From Aristolochia californica (lineage: Eukaryota; Streptophyta; Magnoliopsida; Piperales; Aristolochiaceae), in NCBI GenBank assembly GCA_029961685.1, contig JARWKL010000004.1:18412348-18476347 (forward strand): a DNA stretch of 64,000 nucleotides, given 5' to 3'. The position numbers were made by a program, and so were the translations under genes. Positions 27,200-40,800 of this stretch are shown here, one piece after another. Position 1 is the first letter of the stretch, and the number at the start of each line of letters is the position of its first letter. The notes under the pieces were generated by a model. That model worked only from the letters and a program-made list of their open reading frames with translations, did not search any database and had not been told where the DNA came from.

Positions 27200-30100
27200 G
27201 TAGAAAAATCTCTTTCGTACAAAATTCCGAGCCATAAGGGTTGAACAAGTGGAATTTCCCAAACATGGATAACAAAACTTTTGTGTTCATTTGTGGTGTG
27301 TGAATAAATTTTCTTTACTTAGATTTGTTTATTGCTTTAAATTCTTTCCATACATAAACTCTAAAATTTTCATTTTGTTGTGATCTATTTGCCTTTTATC
27401 TCTTTTTTTGTTTACGAGATGACGGGAAAGTTAAAACTCAAATTTTGATTTAAGAAAAAAGTATACATCTAGAATGGAAATGCACAATGCACAAATGTAG
27501 AGAGAGATCATTCCAAAAAGTGTCTATAATTTTTAGGGATTGTAAAATCTTTTTAGTTTTTATATATCAGGTTTTACAATCGTCGGGAAAAGGGGGAGGC
27601 ATGGGATTTTTAACTGAGTGTTGGCACCCAATCCATAAGTCATTCCTTACAAAAATATAGCCCGTTACGCATGATAAATTACTTTACAATCATCTATGAT
27701 CGTTAGGCCAGCTTTTTGTAAATGGGCAAAATAATGGCTTGTTTGACTCGGGTAAATATCCCACCGCACGTTCACTTGAGAATTTAATGTTATTCTCTTT
27801 AAAAAGTTTGGATCCATTGGTCATTTGAATCTTTAACATGTCTCAAGCATGCATATCCATTTTTTAAATCATGTGTAGAAAAATCTTTATCTTATAAAAT
27901 TCCGAGCTCTTAGGGTTGAGCTAGTGGAATTTCCCAAGCTTGGATAACAAAACTTTTGTGTTCATTAGTTGTGTGTGAATAAATTTTTTTACTTAAATTT
28001 GTTTATTGGTATAAATTATTTCCATACATAAACTCTAAAATTTTCATTTTGTTGTGATCTATTTTCCGTTTTAGCTCTTTTTTTTGTTTAAGTGAAGAAG
28101 GAAAAGTGAAAATTCAGGTTTTGATTTAAGAAAAAAGTATACATCTTAAATGGAAATGCACAATGCACAAATTTAGAGAGAGATAATTCAAAAAAGTGTG
28201 TGTAATTTTTAGGCATTGTAATCTCTTTTTAGTTTTTATATATTAGGTTCTGCAATCGTAACGAAAAGGGGGATGCGAGGGATTTTTAACTTAGTGTTGA
28301 CACCCAATCCATAAGTCATTCCTTACAAAATTATAGCCCGTTACGCATGATAAATCACTTTACAATCATCTATGATCGTTAGGCCAGCTTTTTGTAAATG
28401 GGCAAAATAATGGCTTGTTTGACTCGGGTAAATATCCCACCGCACGTTCACTTGAGAATTTAATGTTATTCTTTTTAAAAGGTTCTGATCCAAAGGTCAT
28501 TTGCATCTTTAACATGTTTCAAGCATGCATATCCATTTTTTAAAACATGTCTAGAAAAATCTCTTTCCTGTAAAATTTTGAGCTATGAGGATTGAATTAG
28601 TGGAATTTCCCAAACTTGGATAACAAAACTTTTGTGTTCATTTTTTGTGTGTGAATAAATTTTCTTTACTTACATTTGTTTATTGCTTAAAGTTCTTTCC
28701 ATACATCAACTCTAAAATTTTCATTTTGTTGTGATCTATTTGTCTTTTATCTCTTTTTTTTTGTTTACGAGATGAACAGAAATTGAGAACTCAAGTTTTA
28801 ATTTAAGAAAAAGTATACTTCTAAAATGGAAATACACAATGCACAAATGTAGAGAGAGATAATTCCAAAAAGTACCTGTAATTTTTTTGTTAACACTTTT
28901 TTGTTTTTATATATCAGGTTCTGCAATTATCATGAAAAGGGGAGGTGGAGGATTTTGACTATGTGTTGACTCCCAATCCATTAGTCATTCCTTACAAAAA
29001 TATAGCCCGTTACGCATGATAAATCACTTTGCAATCATCTATGAGCGTTACGTCAACTTTTTGTAAATGGCCAAAATAATGGCTTGTTTGACTCGGGTAA
29101 ATATTCCACCGCACCTTCACTTGAGAATTTAATATTATTCTCTTTAAAAGGCTTGGATCCTTAGGTCATTTGCATCTTTAACATGTTGGAAGCTTGCATA
29201 TCCATTTTTTAAAACATGTGTAGAAAAATATCTTTCGTATAAAATTCTGAGCTATTAGGGTTCAACAAGTGGAAATTCCCAAACATGGATAACAAAACTT
29301 TTTGTGTTCATTTGTGTTGTATAAATTAATTTTCTTTACTTACATTTGTTTATTGCTTTAAATTCTTTCCATACATCAACTCTAAAATTTTCATTCTGTT
29401 GTGATCTATTTGCCTTTTGTCTCTTTTTTTTTTGGTTTACGAGATGAACAGAAAGTGAGAACTCGAGTTTTGATTTAATAAAAAAGTATACTTCTAAAAT
29501 GGAAATACACAATGCAAAAATGTAGAGAGAGATAATTCCAAAAAGTACCTGTAATTTTTTCGGATTGTAAACTCTTTTAGTTTTTATATATCAGGTTCTG
29601 CAATCATCATGAAAAGGGGAGGTGGAGGATTTTGACTACGTGTTGACTCCCAATCTATTAGTCATTGCTTACAAAAATATAGCCCGTTACGCATGATAAA
29701 TCACTTTGCAATCATCTATGAGCGTTACGTCAACTTTTTGTAAATGGGCAAAATAATGGCTTGTTTGACTCGGGTAAATATCCACCCGCACCTTCACTTG
29801 AGAATTTAATATTATTCTCTTTAAAAGGTTTGGATCCATTGGTCATTTGCATCTTTAACATATCTCAAACATGCATATCCATTTTTTAAGAGTGTAGAAA
29901 AATCTCTATCTTATAAAATTCCGAGCTATTAGGGTTGAACTAGTGGAATTTCCCAAGCTTGGATAACAAAACTTTGTGTTCATTAGTGGTGTGTGAATAA
30001 ATTTTTTTAGTTACATTTGTTTATTGGTATAAATTATTTCCATACATAAACTGTAAAATTTTCATTTTGTTGTGATCTATTTTCCTTTTTAGCTCTTTTT

Positions 30101-32480
30101 TTTGTTTACGTGATGAAGGAAAAGTGAAAACTCAGATTTTGATTTAAGTAAAAAGTATACATCTAAAATGGTAATGCACAATGCACAAATGTAGAGAGAG
30201 ATAATTCCAAAAAGTGTCTGTAATTTTTAGGTATGTAAACTCTTTTTAGTTTTTATGTATCAGGTTCTGCAATCGTCGGGAAAAAGGGAGGTGGGGGATT
30301 TTTAACTGAGTGTAGACTCCCAATCCATTAGTCATTCCTTTGAAAAATATAGCCCGTTATGTAGGATAAATCACTTTGCTATCATCTATGATCGTTAGGT
30401 CAGCTTTTTGAAAATGGGCAAAATAATGGCTTGTTTGACTCGGGTAAATATCCCACTGCACCTTCACTTGAGAATATAATGTCATTCTCTTTTAAAGGAT
30501 TGGATCCATTTGTCATTTGTATCTTTAACATGTTTGAAGCATGCATATCCATTTTTTAAAACATGTGTAGAAAAATCTCTTTCATATAAAATTCTGAGCT
30601 ATTAGGGTTGAACAAATGGAATTTCCCAAAGTTGGATAATAAAACTTTTGTGTTAATTTGTGGGGTGTGAATAAATTTTCTTTACTTACATTTTTTTATT
30701 GCTTTAAATTCGTTCCATACATTAACTCTAATATTTTCATTTTGTTGTGATCTATTTGCCTTTAATCTCTTTTTTTTTTAGGAGATGAAGAAAAAATGAA
30801 AACTCAAGTTTTGATTAAAGAAAAAATCATACATCTAAAATGGAAATGCTTAATGCAAAAATTTAGAGAGAGATAATTCCAAAAAGTGTCTAAAATTTTT
30901 AGGCATTGTAATCGTTTTTTATTTTTTATATATCAGGTTCTGCAATCATCATGAAAAGGGGAGGTGGAGGATTTTGACTACGTGTTGACTCCCAATCCAT
31001 TAGTCATTACTTGCAAAAATATAGCCTGTTACACATGATAAATCACTTTGCAATCATCTATGAGCGTTAGGTCAACTGTTTGTAAATGGGCAAAATAATG
31101 GCTTGTTTGACTCAGGTAAATATCCCACCACACCTTCACTTTAAAATTCAATATTATTCTCTCTAAAAGGCTTGGATCCTTAGGTCATTTGCATCTTTAA
31201 CATGTTTGAAGCATGCATATCCATTTTTTAAAACATGTGTAGAAAAATCTCTTTCGCATAAAATTCTGAGCAATTAGGTTTCAACAAGTGGAATTTCCCA
31301 AACATGGATAACATAACTTTTGTGTTCATTTGTGCTGTATAAATAAATTTTCTTTACTTACATTTGTTTATTGCTTTAAATTCTTTCCATACATCAACTC
31401 TAAAATTTTCATTTTGTTGTGATCTATTTGCCTTTTATCTCTGTTTTATGTTTACGAGATGAACAGAAAGTGAGAACTCAAGTTTTGATTTAAGAAAAAA
31501 GTATACTTCTAAAATGGAAATACACAATGCACAAATGTAGAGAGAGATAATTCCAAAAAGTACCTGTAATTTTTAGGGATTATAAACTCTTTTTAGTTTT
31601 TATATATCAGGTTCTGCAATCATCATGAAAAGGGGAGGTGGAGGATTTTTACTACGTGTTGACTCCCAATCCATTAGTCATTTCTCACAAAAATATAGCC
31701 CGTTACGCATAATAAATCACTTTGCAATCATCTATGAGCGTTAGGTCAACTTTTTGTAAATGGGCAAAATAATGGCTTGTTTGACTCGGGTAAATATCCC
31801 ACTGCACCTTCACTTGAGAATTTAATATTATTCGCTTTAAAAGGCTTGGATTCTTACGTCATTTGCATCTTTAACATGTTTGAAGCATGCATATCCATTT
31901 TTTAAAACACGTGTAGAAAAATCTCTTTCGTATAAAATTTTGAACTATTAGGGTTGAATAAGTGGAATTTCCCAAACATGGATACCAAAACTTTTGTCTT
32001 CATTTGTGCTGTATAAATAAATTTTTTTTACTTATATTTGTTTATTGCTTTAAATTATTTCCATACATCAACTCTAAAATTTTCATTTTGTTGTGATCTA
32101 TTTGCCTTTTATTTCTTTTTTTTGTTTACGAGATGAAGGGAAAGTGAAAACTCAAGTTTTGATTTAAGAAAAAATTATACATCTAAAATGGCAATGCACC
32201 TAGCACAAATCTAGTGAGAGATAATTCCAAAAAGTTTCTTTAATTTTTAGGGATTTTAAACTCTTTTTAGTTTTTATACATCAGGTTCTGCAATCGTCGG
32301 GAGAAGGGGGAGGCTGGGGATTTTTAACTGAGTGTTGACACCCAATCCATAAGTCATTCCATACAAAAATATAGCCCATTACGCATGGTAAATCACTTTA
32401 CAATCATCTATAATCATTAGGCCAACTTTTTGTAAATGGGCAAAATAATGACTTGTTTAACTCGGGTTAATATCCCACCA
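27200..32480 (+). repeat. Higher-order domain, three-monomer unit of ~2.02 kb
   Basis: Private variants recur every third monomer. CCAAACATGGATAAC starts one base before 27261, 29281 and 31300, giving spacings of 2020 and 2019 bp. CCCAAGCTTGGATAAC starts at 27933 and 29952, again 2019 bp apart, with the linked variants GTTCATTAGT and TTTATTGGTATAAATTATT. Inside the domain a further variant set is shared by monomers near 28930, 29600, 30950 and 31620: CATGAAAAGGGGAGGTGGAGG, ATTTTGACTA (TTTTTACTAC near 31650) and AATCCATTAGTCAT; the G-rich patch here has fewer G. Landmarks lie near 27739, 28415, 29094, 29761, 30431, 31103, 31777 and 32453. The marks fade after about 32000. Confidence 0.8.
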
Positions 32481-34800
32481 CACGTTCACTTAAGAATTTA
32501 ATGTTTTTCTCTTTAAAAGGTTTGGATCCATAGGTGATTTGCATCTTTAACATGTTTCAAGTATGCATATCCATTTTTTAAACATGTGTAGAAAAAAATC
32601 TCTTTCTTATAAAATTCCGAGCTATTAAGGTTGAACTAGTGGAATTTCCCAAACTTGGATAACAAAACTTTTGATTTCATTTGTGGTGTGTGAATAAATT
32701 TTCTTTACTTATTTTTATTTATTGCTTTAAATTCTTTCCCTACATCAACTCTAAAGTTTTCATTTTGTTGTGATCTATTTTCCTTTTATCTTTTTTTTTT
32801 TTTGTTTACGAGATGAATTGAAAGGGAAAACTCAAGTTTTGATTTAAGAAAAAATTTTACATCTAAAATGGAAATGCACAATGCACAAATCTGGAGAGTG
32901 ATAATTCCAAAAAGTGTCTGGAATTTTTAGGGATTGTAAACTCTTTTTATGTTTTATATATCAGGTTCTGCAATCGTCGGGAAAAGGGGAGGCGTGGGAT
33001 TTGTAACTGAGTGTTGACTCCCAATCCATAAATCATTCCTTACAAAAAAAATGCCCATTGCGCAACTTAAATCACTTGACAATCATCTATGAACGTTAGG
33101 TCAGATTTTTGTAAATGAACAAAATAATGGCTTGTTTGACTAGGGTAAATATCCCACCACACGTTCACTTGAGAATTTCGTGTTATTCTCTTTACAAGGT
33201 TTTTATCCATCGGTCATTTGCATCTTTAAGATGTTTCAAGCAAGCATATCCATTTTTTAAAACATGTGTAGAAAAATCTCATTCTTATAAAATTCAGAGC
33301 TATTAGGGATGAACTAATGGAATTTACCAAACTTGGTAACAAAACTTTTGTGTTCATTTGTGGTGTGTGAATAAATTTTATTTTCTTACATTTGTTTATT
33401 GCTTTGAATTCTTTCCATGCTTCAACTCTAAAATTTTCATTTTTTTCTGATCTATTTGCCATTTATTTTTTTTTTGTTTACAAGATAAAGGAAAAGTGAA
33501 AACTTAAGTTTTGATTTAAGAAAAAAGTACACATCTAAAATGGAAATGCACAATGCAAAAATGAGGATAGAGATAATTCCAAAAAGTGTTTGTATTGTAA
33601 ACTCTTTTTAGTTTTTATATATCAGGTTTTGCAATCGTCGAAAAAAGGGGTATGTGGGGGATTTTTATCTGAGGGTTGACTCACAATCCATTAGTCAATC
33701 CTTAATAAAATATAGCCCGTTATGCATGAGAAATCACTTTACAATCATCTATGATTGTTAGCTCAGCTTTTTTTAATTGGGCAAAATAATGTCTTGTTTG
33801 ACTTTGGTAAATATCCCACCGCACGTTCACTTGAGAATTGAATGTTATTCTCTTTAAAAGGTTTGGATCCATAGGTCATTTGAATCTTTAACAAGTTTCA
33901 ACCATTTATATCCCTTTTTTAAGACATGTGTATAAAAATCTCTTTCTTATAAAATTCCGAGCTATTAGGGTTGAGCTAGTGGAATTTCCCAAACTCTGGT
34001 AACAAAACTTTTGTGTTCATTTGTGGTGTGTGAATAAATTTTGTTTACTTAAATTTTTTATTGTTGACTCCCAATCCATAAGTCAATCCTTACAAAAATA
34101 TAGCCCATTACGCATGACAAATCACTTTACAATCATCTATGATCGTTTGGTCAGCTTTTGGTAAATGGGCAAAACAATGGTTTGTTTGACTCGAGTAAAT
34201 ATCCCACCGCACGTTCACTTGAGAATTTAATGTTATTCTCTTTAAAAGGTTTGGATACATAGTTCATTTACATCTTTAACATGTTTCAAGCATGCATATC
34301 CATTTTTTAAAACAAGTGTAGAAAACTCTTTTTCCTATAAAATTCCGAGCTATTAGGGTTGAACTACTGGAATTTTCCAAACTGGGATAACAAAACTTTT
34401 GTGTTCCTTTGTGGTGTGTGAATAAATTTTCTTTACTTACATTTCTTTATTGCTTTAAATTATTTCCATTAATAAACTCTAAAATTTTCATTTTGTTGTG
34501 ATCTATTTGCCTTTTGTCTCTTTTTTTGTTTACAAGATGAACGAAAAGTGAAAACTCAGGTTTTCATTTAGGAAAAAAGTAGATATCTAAAACAGAAATG
34601 CACAATGCACAAATGTAGAGAGAGATAACTCCTAAAAATGTCTGTAATTTTATGGGATAGTAAACTCGTTTTAGCTTTTATATATCAGGTTTTGCAATCG
34701 TGTGGAAAAGGGGGAAGCACTGGATCTTTAACTGAGAGTTGACTCCCAATCCATAAGTAATTCCTTACAAAAATATAGCCTGTTATGCATGATAAATCAC
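32480..34800 (+). repeat. A-type satellite, source-like copy of the 41595-44185 island
   Basis: Landmarks lie near 33132, 33794, 34192. This stretch shares a chain of private variants with the segment about 9.1 kb downstream: TTCACTTAAGAATTTAATG with TTTTTCTC, CTTTTGATTTCATTTG, GAGAATTTCGT, TTTTTATCCATC, AAGATGTTTCAAGCAAGC, GAGGGTTGACTCACAATCC, GACTTTGGTAAATATC, and the ~277-bp deletion at 34061. Whether it is the donor or just a sister copy cannot be decided from the sequence. It lacks the LTR, so it shows the state before insertion. Confidence 0.88.
34050..34075 (+). repeat. Deleted monomer joint (~277 bp missing), copy 1
   Basis: AAATTTTTTATTG from the middle of the monomer runs straight into TTGACTCCCAATCC, which normally lies about 277 bp further on. 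Landmarks at 33794 and 34192 are only 398 bp apart. The joint has a TTG overlap. The same joint occurs at 43178. Confidence 0.92.
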
Positions 34801-37800
34801 TTTAAAATCATCTATGATCGTTTGGTCAGATTTTTGTAAATGGGTAAAATAATGGCTTGTTTGACTCGGGTAAATATCCCACCGCACGTTCACTTGAGAA
34901 TTTAAGGTTATTCTCTTTAAATACTTTAGATCCTTAGGTAATTCACATCTTTAACATGCTTCAAGAATGCGTATCCATTTATTTAAACATGTGTAGAAAA
35001 ATCTCTTTCTAAAAAAATACTGAGCTAATAGGGTTGATCTAGTGGAATTTCCCAAACTCGGATAGCAAAATTTTATGTTCATTTGTGGAGAGAGAATAAT
35101 TTTTTTTACCCACATTTTTTTATTGCTTTAAATTCTTTCCATACATAAACTCTAAAATTTTCGTTTTGTTTCGATCTATTTGCCTTTAATCTCTTTATTT
35201 GTATACGAGATGATGGGAAAGTGAAAACTCAAGTTTATATTTAAGAAAAAAGTATACATCTAAAATAGATATGCACAATGCACAAATGTAGAGAGATATA
35301 ATTCCAAAAAGTGTTCATAATTTTTAGGCATTGTAAACTCTTTTTAGTTTTTAAATATCAGGTTCGGCAATCGTTAGGAAAAGGGGGAGGGGGCGGATTT
35401 TTAACTGAGTGTTGAATCCCAATTCATAACTCATTCCTCAAAAAAATAGAGCCCATTACGCATGATAAATAAATTTAAAATCATCTATGATCGTTTGGTC
35501 TACTTTATTGAAATGGGTAAAATAATAGCTTGTTTGACTCGGGTAGATATCCCACCGCATGTTCACTTGAGAATTTAATGTTATTCTCTTTAAAAGGATT
35601 AGATCCTTAGGTCATTCGCATCTTTAACATGTTTCAAGAATTCGTATCCATTTATTTAAACATGTGTAGAAAAATCTCTTTCTAAAAAAATACCGAGCTA
35701 ATAGGGTTGATCTAGTGGAATTTCCCAAACTTGGATAGCAAAATTTTATGTTCATTTATGGAGAGTGAATAAATTTTATTTACCCACATTTTTTTATTGC
35801 TTTAAATTCTTTCCATACATAAACTCTAAAATTTTCGTTTTGTTTCGATCTATTTGCCTTTTATCTCCTTTTTTGTTTACGAGATGATGGGAAAGTGAAA
35901 CTCAAGTTTATATTTAAGAAAAAAGTATACATCTAAAATAGATATGCACAATGCACAAATGTAGAGAGAGACAATTCCAAAAAGTGTTCATAATTTTTAG
36001 GCATTGTAAACTCTTTTTAGTTTTTAAATATCAAGTTCGGCAATCGTTGGGAAAAGGGGGAGGCGGCGGATTTTTAACTGAGTGTTGAATCCCAATTCAT
36101 AACTCATTCCTTACAAAAATATAGCCCGTTACGCATGATAAATAAATTTAAAATCATCTATGATCGTTTGGTCAGCTTTATTGAAATGGGTAAAATAATG
36201 GCTTGTTTGACTTGGGTAAATATCCCACCGCACGTTCACTTGAGAATTTAATGTTATTCTCTTTAAAAGGTTTGGATCCATAGGCCATTTTCATCTTTAA
36301 CATGTTTCAAGAATGCATATCCATTTATTTAAACATGTGTAGAAAAATCTCTTTCTAAAAAAATACCGAGCTAATAGGGTTGATCTAGTGGAATTTCCCA
36401 AACTTGGATAGCAAAATTTTTGTGTTCAATTGTGGTTAGTGAATAAATTTTATTTACTTACATTTTTTTATTGCTTTAAATTCTTTCCACACATAAACTC
36501 TAAAATTTTCATTTTGTTGTGATCTGTTTGCCTTTTATCTCTTTTTTTGTTTACGAGATGATGGGAAAGTGAAAACTCAAGTTTATTTAAGAAAAAAGCA
36601 TACATCTAAAATGGATATGCACAATGCACAAATGTACAGAGAGATAATTCCAAAAAGTGTTTATAATTTTTATGGATTGTAAACTCTTTTTAGTTCTTAT
36701 ATATCAAGTTCGGCAATCGTTGGGAAAAGGGGGAGGCGGAGGATTTTTAACTGAGTGTTGACTCCCAATTCATAACTCATTCCTTAAAAAAAAAAGCCCG
36801 TTACACATGATAAATCACTTTAAAATCATCTATGATTGTTAGGTCAGCTTTATGTAAATGGGTAAAATAAAGGCTTCTTTGACTCGGGTAAATATCCCAC
36901 CGCACGTTCAATTGAGAATTTAATGTTATTCTCTTTAAAATGTTTGGATCCATAGGTCATTTGAATCTTTAACATGTTTCAAGAGTGCATATCCATTTAT
37001 TTAAACATGTGTAGAAAAATCTCTTGCTAAAAAAATACCGAGCTAATAGGGTAGATCTCTTGGAATTTCCCAAACTTGGATAGCTAAATTTTTGTGTTCA
37101 TTCGTGGAGTTAATAAATTTTATTTACTTACATTTTTTTATTTCTTTAAATTCTTTCCATACATAAACTGTAAAAATTTCATTTTGTTGTGATCTATTTG
37201 CCTTTTATCTCTTTTTTTGTTGACGAGATGATGGGAAAGTGAAAACTCAAGTTTATATTTAAGAAAAAAGTATACATCTAAAATGGATATGAACAAAGCA
37301 CAAATGTAGAGAGAGATAATTCAAAAAAGTGTTTACAATTTTTAGGGATTGTAAACTCTTTTTAGTTTTTATATATCAAGTTCAGCAATCGTTGGGAAAA
37401 GGGGGAGGCGGGGCATTTTTAACTGAGTGTTGACTCCCAATTCATAACTCATTCCTTGCTAAAATATAGTCCGTGACGCATCATAAATCACTTTAAAATC
37501 ATCTATGATCGTTAGGTCAGCTTTATGTAAATGTGTAAAATAATGGCTTATTTGACTCGAGTAAATATCCCACCGAACTTTCACTTGAGAATTTAAAGTT
37601 ATTCTCTTTAAAATATTTGAATCCTTAGGTCATTTGCATCTTTAACATGATTCAAGAATGCAAATTCATTTATTTAAACATGTGTAGAAAAATCTCTTTC
37701 TAAAAAAATACCGAGCCAATAGGGTTGATCTAGTGGAATTTCTCAAACTTGGATAGCAAAGTTTTGTGTTCATCTGTGGTGAGTGAATAAATTTTATTTA

Positions 37801-40800
37801 CTCACATTTTTTATTGATTTAAATTCATACGTAAACTCTAAAATTTTCATTTTGTTTCGATCTATTAGCCTTTTATCTCTTTTTTTGTTTACGAGATGAT
37901 GGGAAAGTGAAAACTCCAGTTTATCTTTAAGAAAAAATTATACATCTAAAATGAATAAGCACAATGCACAAATGTAGAGAGAGATAATTCCAAAAAGTGT
38001 TCATATTTTTTAGGGAGTGTAAACACTTTTTAGTTTTTACAGATCAAGTTCTGCAATCGTTGGGAAAAGGGGCAGGCGGGGGATTTTTAATTGAGTGTTG
38101 ACTCCCAATTCATAACTCATTCCTTTCAAAAATATAACCCGTTACCCATGATAAATCACTTTAAAATCATCTATGATCGTTAGGTCAGCTTTATGGAAAT
38201 GGGTAAAATAATGGCTTGTTTGACTCGGGTAAATATCCGACCGAACGTTCACTTGAGAATTTAATGTTATTCTCTTTAAAAGGTTTTGATCCTTAGGTCA
38301 TTTGCATCTTTAACATGTTTCAAGAATGGATATCCATTTATTTAAACATGTGTAGAAAAATCTCTTTCTAAAAAAATACCGAGCAAAAAGGGGTGATCTA
38401 GTGGAATTTCCCAAACTTGGATGGAAAAATTTTTGTGTTCATTTGTGGTGAGTGAATAAATTTTATTTACTTACATTTTTTTATTGCTTTAAATTCTTTT
38501 CATACATAAACTCTAAAATTTTCATTTTGTTGTGATCTATTTGCCTTTTATTTCCTTTTTTGTTTACGAGATGATGGGAAAGTGAAACTCAAGTTTATAT
38601 TTAAGAAAAAAGTATACATCTAAAATGGATATGCACAATGTACAAATATACAGAGAGGTGATTCCAAGAAGTATTCATATTTTTTAGGGATTGTAAACTC
38701 ATTTTAGTTTTTACTTATCAAGTTCGGCAATTGTTGGGAAAAGGGGGAGGCGGGGATTTTTAACTGATTGTTGACTCCTAATTCATCATTCTTTCCTTAC
38801 AAAAAAAATAGTTACGCATGATAAATCACTTTAAAACCATCTATGATCATTAGGTGAGATTTGTTTGATTCGGGTAAATATCCCACCGCAAGTTCACTTG
38901 AGAATTAAATGTTATTCTCTTTAAAAGGTTTGGATCCATAGGTCATTTGCATCTTTAATATGTTTCAAGAGTGCATATCCATTTATTTAAACATGTGTAG
39001 AAAAATCTCTTGCTAAAAAAATACCGAGCTAATAGGGTAGATCTAGTGGAATTTCCCAAACTTGGATAGAAAATTTTTTGTGTTCATTCGTGGAGTTAAT
39101 AAATTTTATTTAGTTACATTTTTTATTGCTTTAAATTCTTTTCATAGGTAAACTCTAAAAATTTTATTTTGTTGTGATCTTTTTGCCTTTTATCAGTTTT
39201 TTTGTTTACGAGATGATGGGAAAGTGAAAACTCAAGTTTATATTTAAGAAAAAAGTATGAATTTAAAAAGAATATGCACAATGCACAAATGTAGAGAGAG
39301 ATAATTCAAAAAAGTGTTTACAATTTTTAGGGATTGTAAACTCTTTTTAGTTTAGCTATTTCAAGTTCAGCAATCGTTGGAAAAATGGGGAGGCAAGGGA
39401 TTTTTAACTGAGTGTTGACACCCAATTCATAACTCATTCCTTACAAAAATATAGCCTGTTGTGCATGATAAATCACTTTAAAATCATCTATGATCGTTAG
39501 CTCAGCTTTATGGAAGTGGGTAAAATAATGGCTTGTGTGACTCGGGTAAATATCCCACCGCACGTTCACTTGAGAATTTAATGTTATTCTCCTTAAAAGG
39601 TTTGGATCCATAGGTCATTTGCATCTTTAACATGTTTCAAGAATGCATATCCATTTATTTGAACATGTGAAGAAAAATCTCTTTCTAAAAAAATACCGAG
39701 CTATTTGGGTTGATCTATTGGAATTTCCCAAACATGGATAGCAAAACTTTTGTGTTCATTTGTGGTGAGTGAATAAATTTTATTTACTTACATTTTTTTA
39801 TTGATTTAAATTCTTTCCAAACATAAACTCTAAAATTTTCATTTTGTTGTGATCTATTTGCCTTTTATCTCTTTTCTTGTTTACGAGATGATGGGAAAGT
39901 GAAACTCAAGTTTATATTTAAGAAAAAAGTATACATCTAAAATGGATATGCACAATGCACAAATGTAGAGGGAGATAATTCCAAAAAGTGTTTATAATTT
40001 TTAGGGATTGTAAACTCTTTTTAGTTTTTATATATCAAGTTCGGTAATGGTTGGGAAAAGGGGGAGGCAGGGGATTTTTAACTTAGTGTTGACTCCCAAT
40101 TCATAACTCATTCCTTACAAAAATATAGCCCGTGACGCATGATAAATCACTTTAAAATCATCTATGATCGTTAGGTCAGCTTTATGTAAATGAGTAAAAT
40201 AATGGCTTGTTTGACTCGAGTAAATATCCCACCGAACGTTCACTTGAGAATTTAATGTTATTCTCTTTAAAAGGTTTGGATCCTTAGGTCATTTGCATCA
40301 TTAACATGATTCAAGAATGCATATTCATTTATTTAAACATGTGTAGAAAAATGTCTTTCAAAAAAAATACCGAGCTAATAGGGTTGATCTAGTGGAATTT
40401 CCCAAACTTGGATAGCAAAATTTTGTGTTCATTTGTGGTGAGTGAATAAATTTTATTTACTCATATTTTTTTATTGCTTTAAATTCTTTCCATACATAAA
40501 CTCTAAAATTTTCATTTTGTTTCGATCTATTTGCCTTTTATCTCTTTTTTTGTTTATGAGATGATAGGAAAGTGAAAACTCAAGTTTATATTTTAGAAAA
40601 AAGTATACATCTAAAATGGATATGCACAATGCACAAATGTAGAGTAAGATAATTCCAAAAAGTGTTCATATTTTTTAGGTAGTGTAAACTCTTTTTAGTT
40701 TTTACATAACAAGTTCAGCAATCGTTGGGAAAAGGAGGAGGCGGGGGATTTTTAACTGAGTGTTGACTCCCAATTCATAACTCATTCCTTACAAAAATAT

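Larger units (their letters stand above)
4821..27200 (+). repeat. A-type satellite, main left array
   Basis: Landmarks lie near 5120, 5773, 6451, 7127, 7743, 8421, 9094, 9721, then (after a deletion) 10992, 12313, 12989, 13664, 14338, 15012, 15689, 16364, 17011, 17690, 18363, 19061, 19735, 20411, 21044, 21719, 22399, 23074, 23699, 24374, 25050, 25730, 26394 and 27064. Copies have the A-type marks GATGAAGGGAAAG, AAGTTTTGATTTAAG, ATGGAAATGCAC, CTTATAAAATTCCGAGC and TTTACAATCATC. A minor variant with GAATGTAAACTC-like and TTTTTGAGTGAGTG segments occurs at about 6900-7620 and again on the right at 50340-51790 and 55040-55130. Nothing but satellite was seen in this stretch. Confidence 0.93.

Noticed and set aside
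33115..33306. Similar 63-codon ORFs at 33115-33306 and 42215-42406
   Set aside because: They match because the DNA segments are paralogous. Other monomers break the same frame, so there is no sign of coding constraint.
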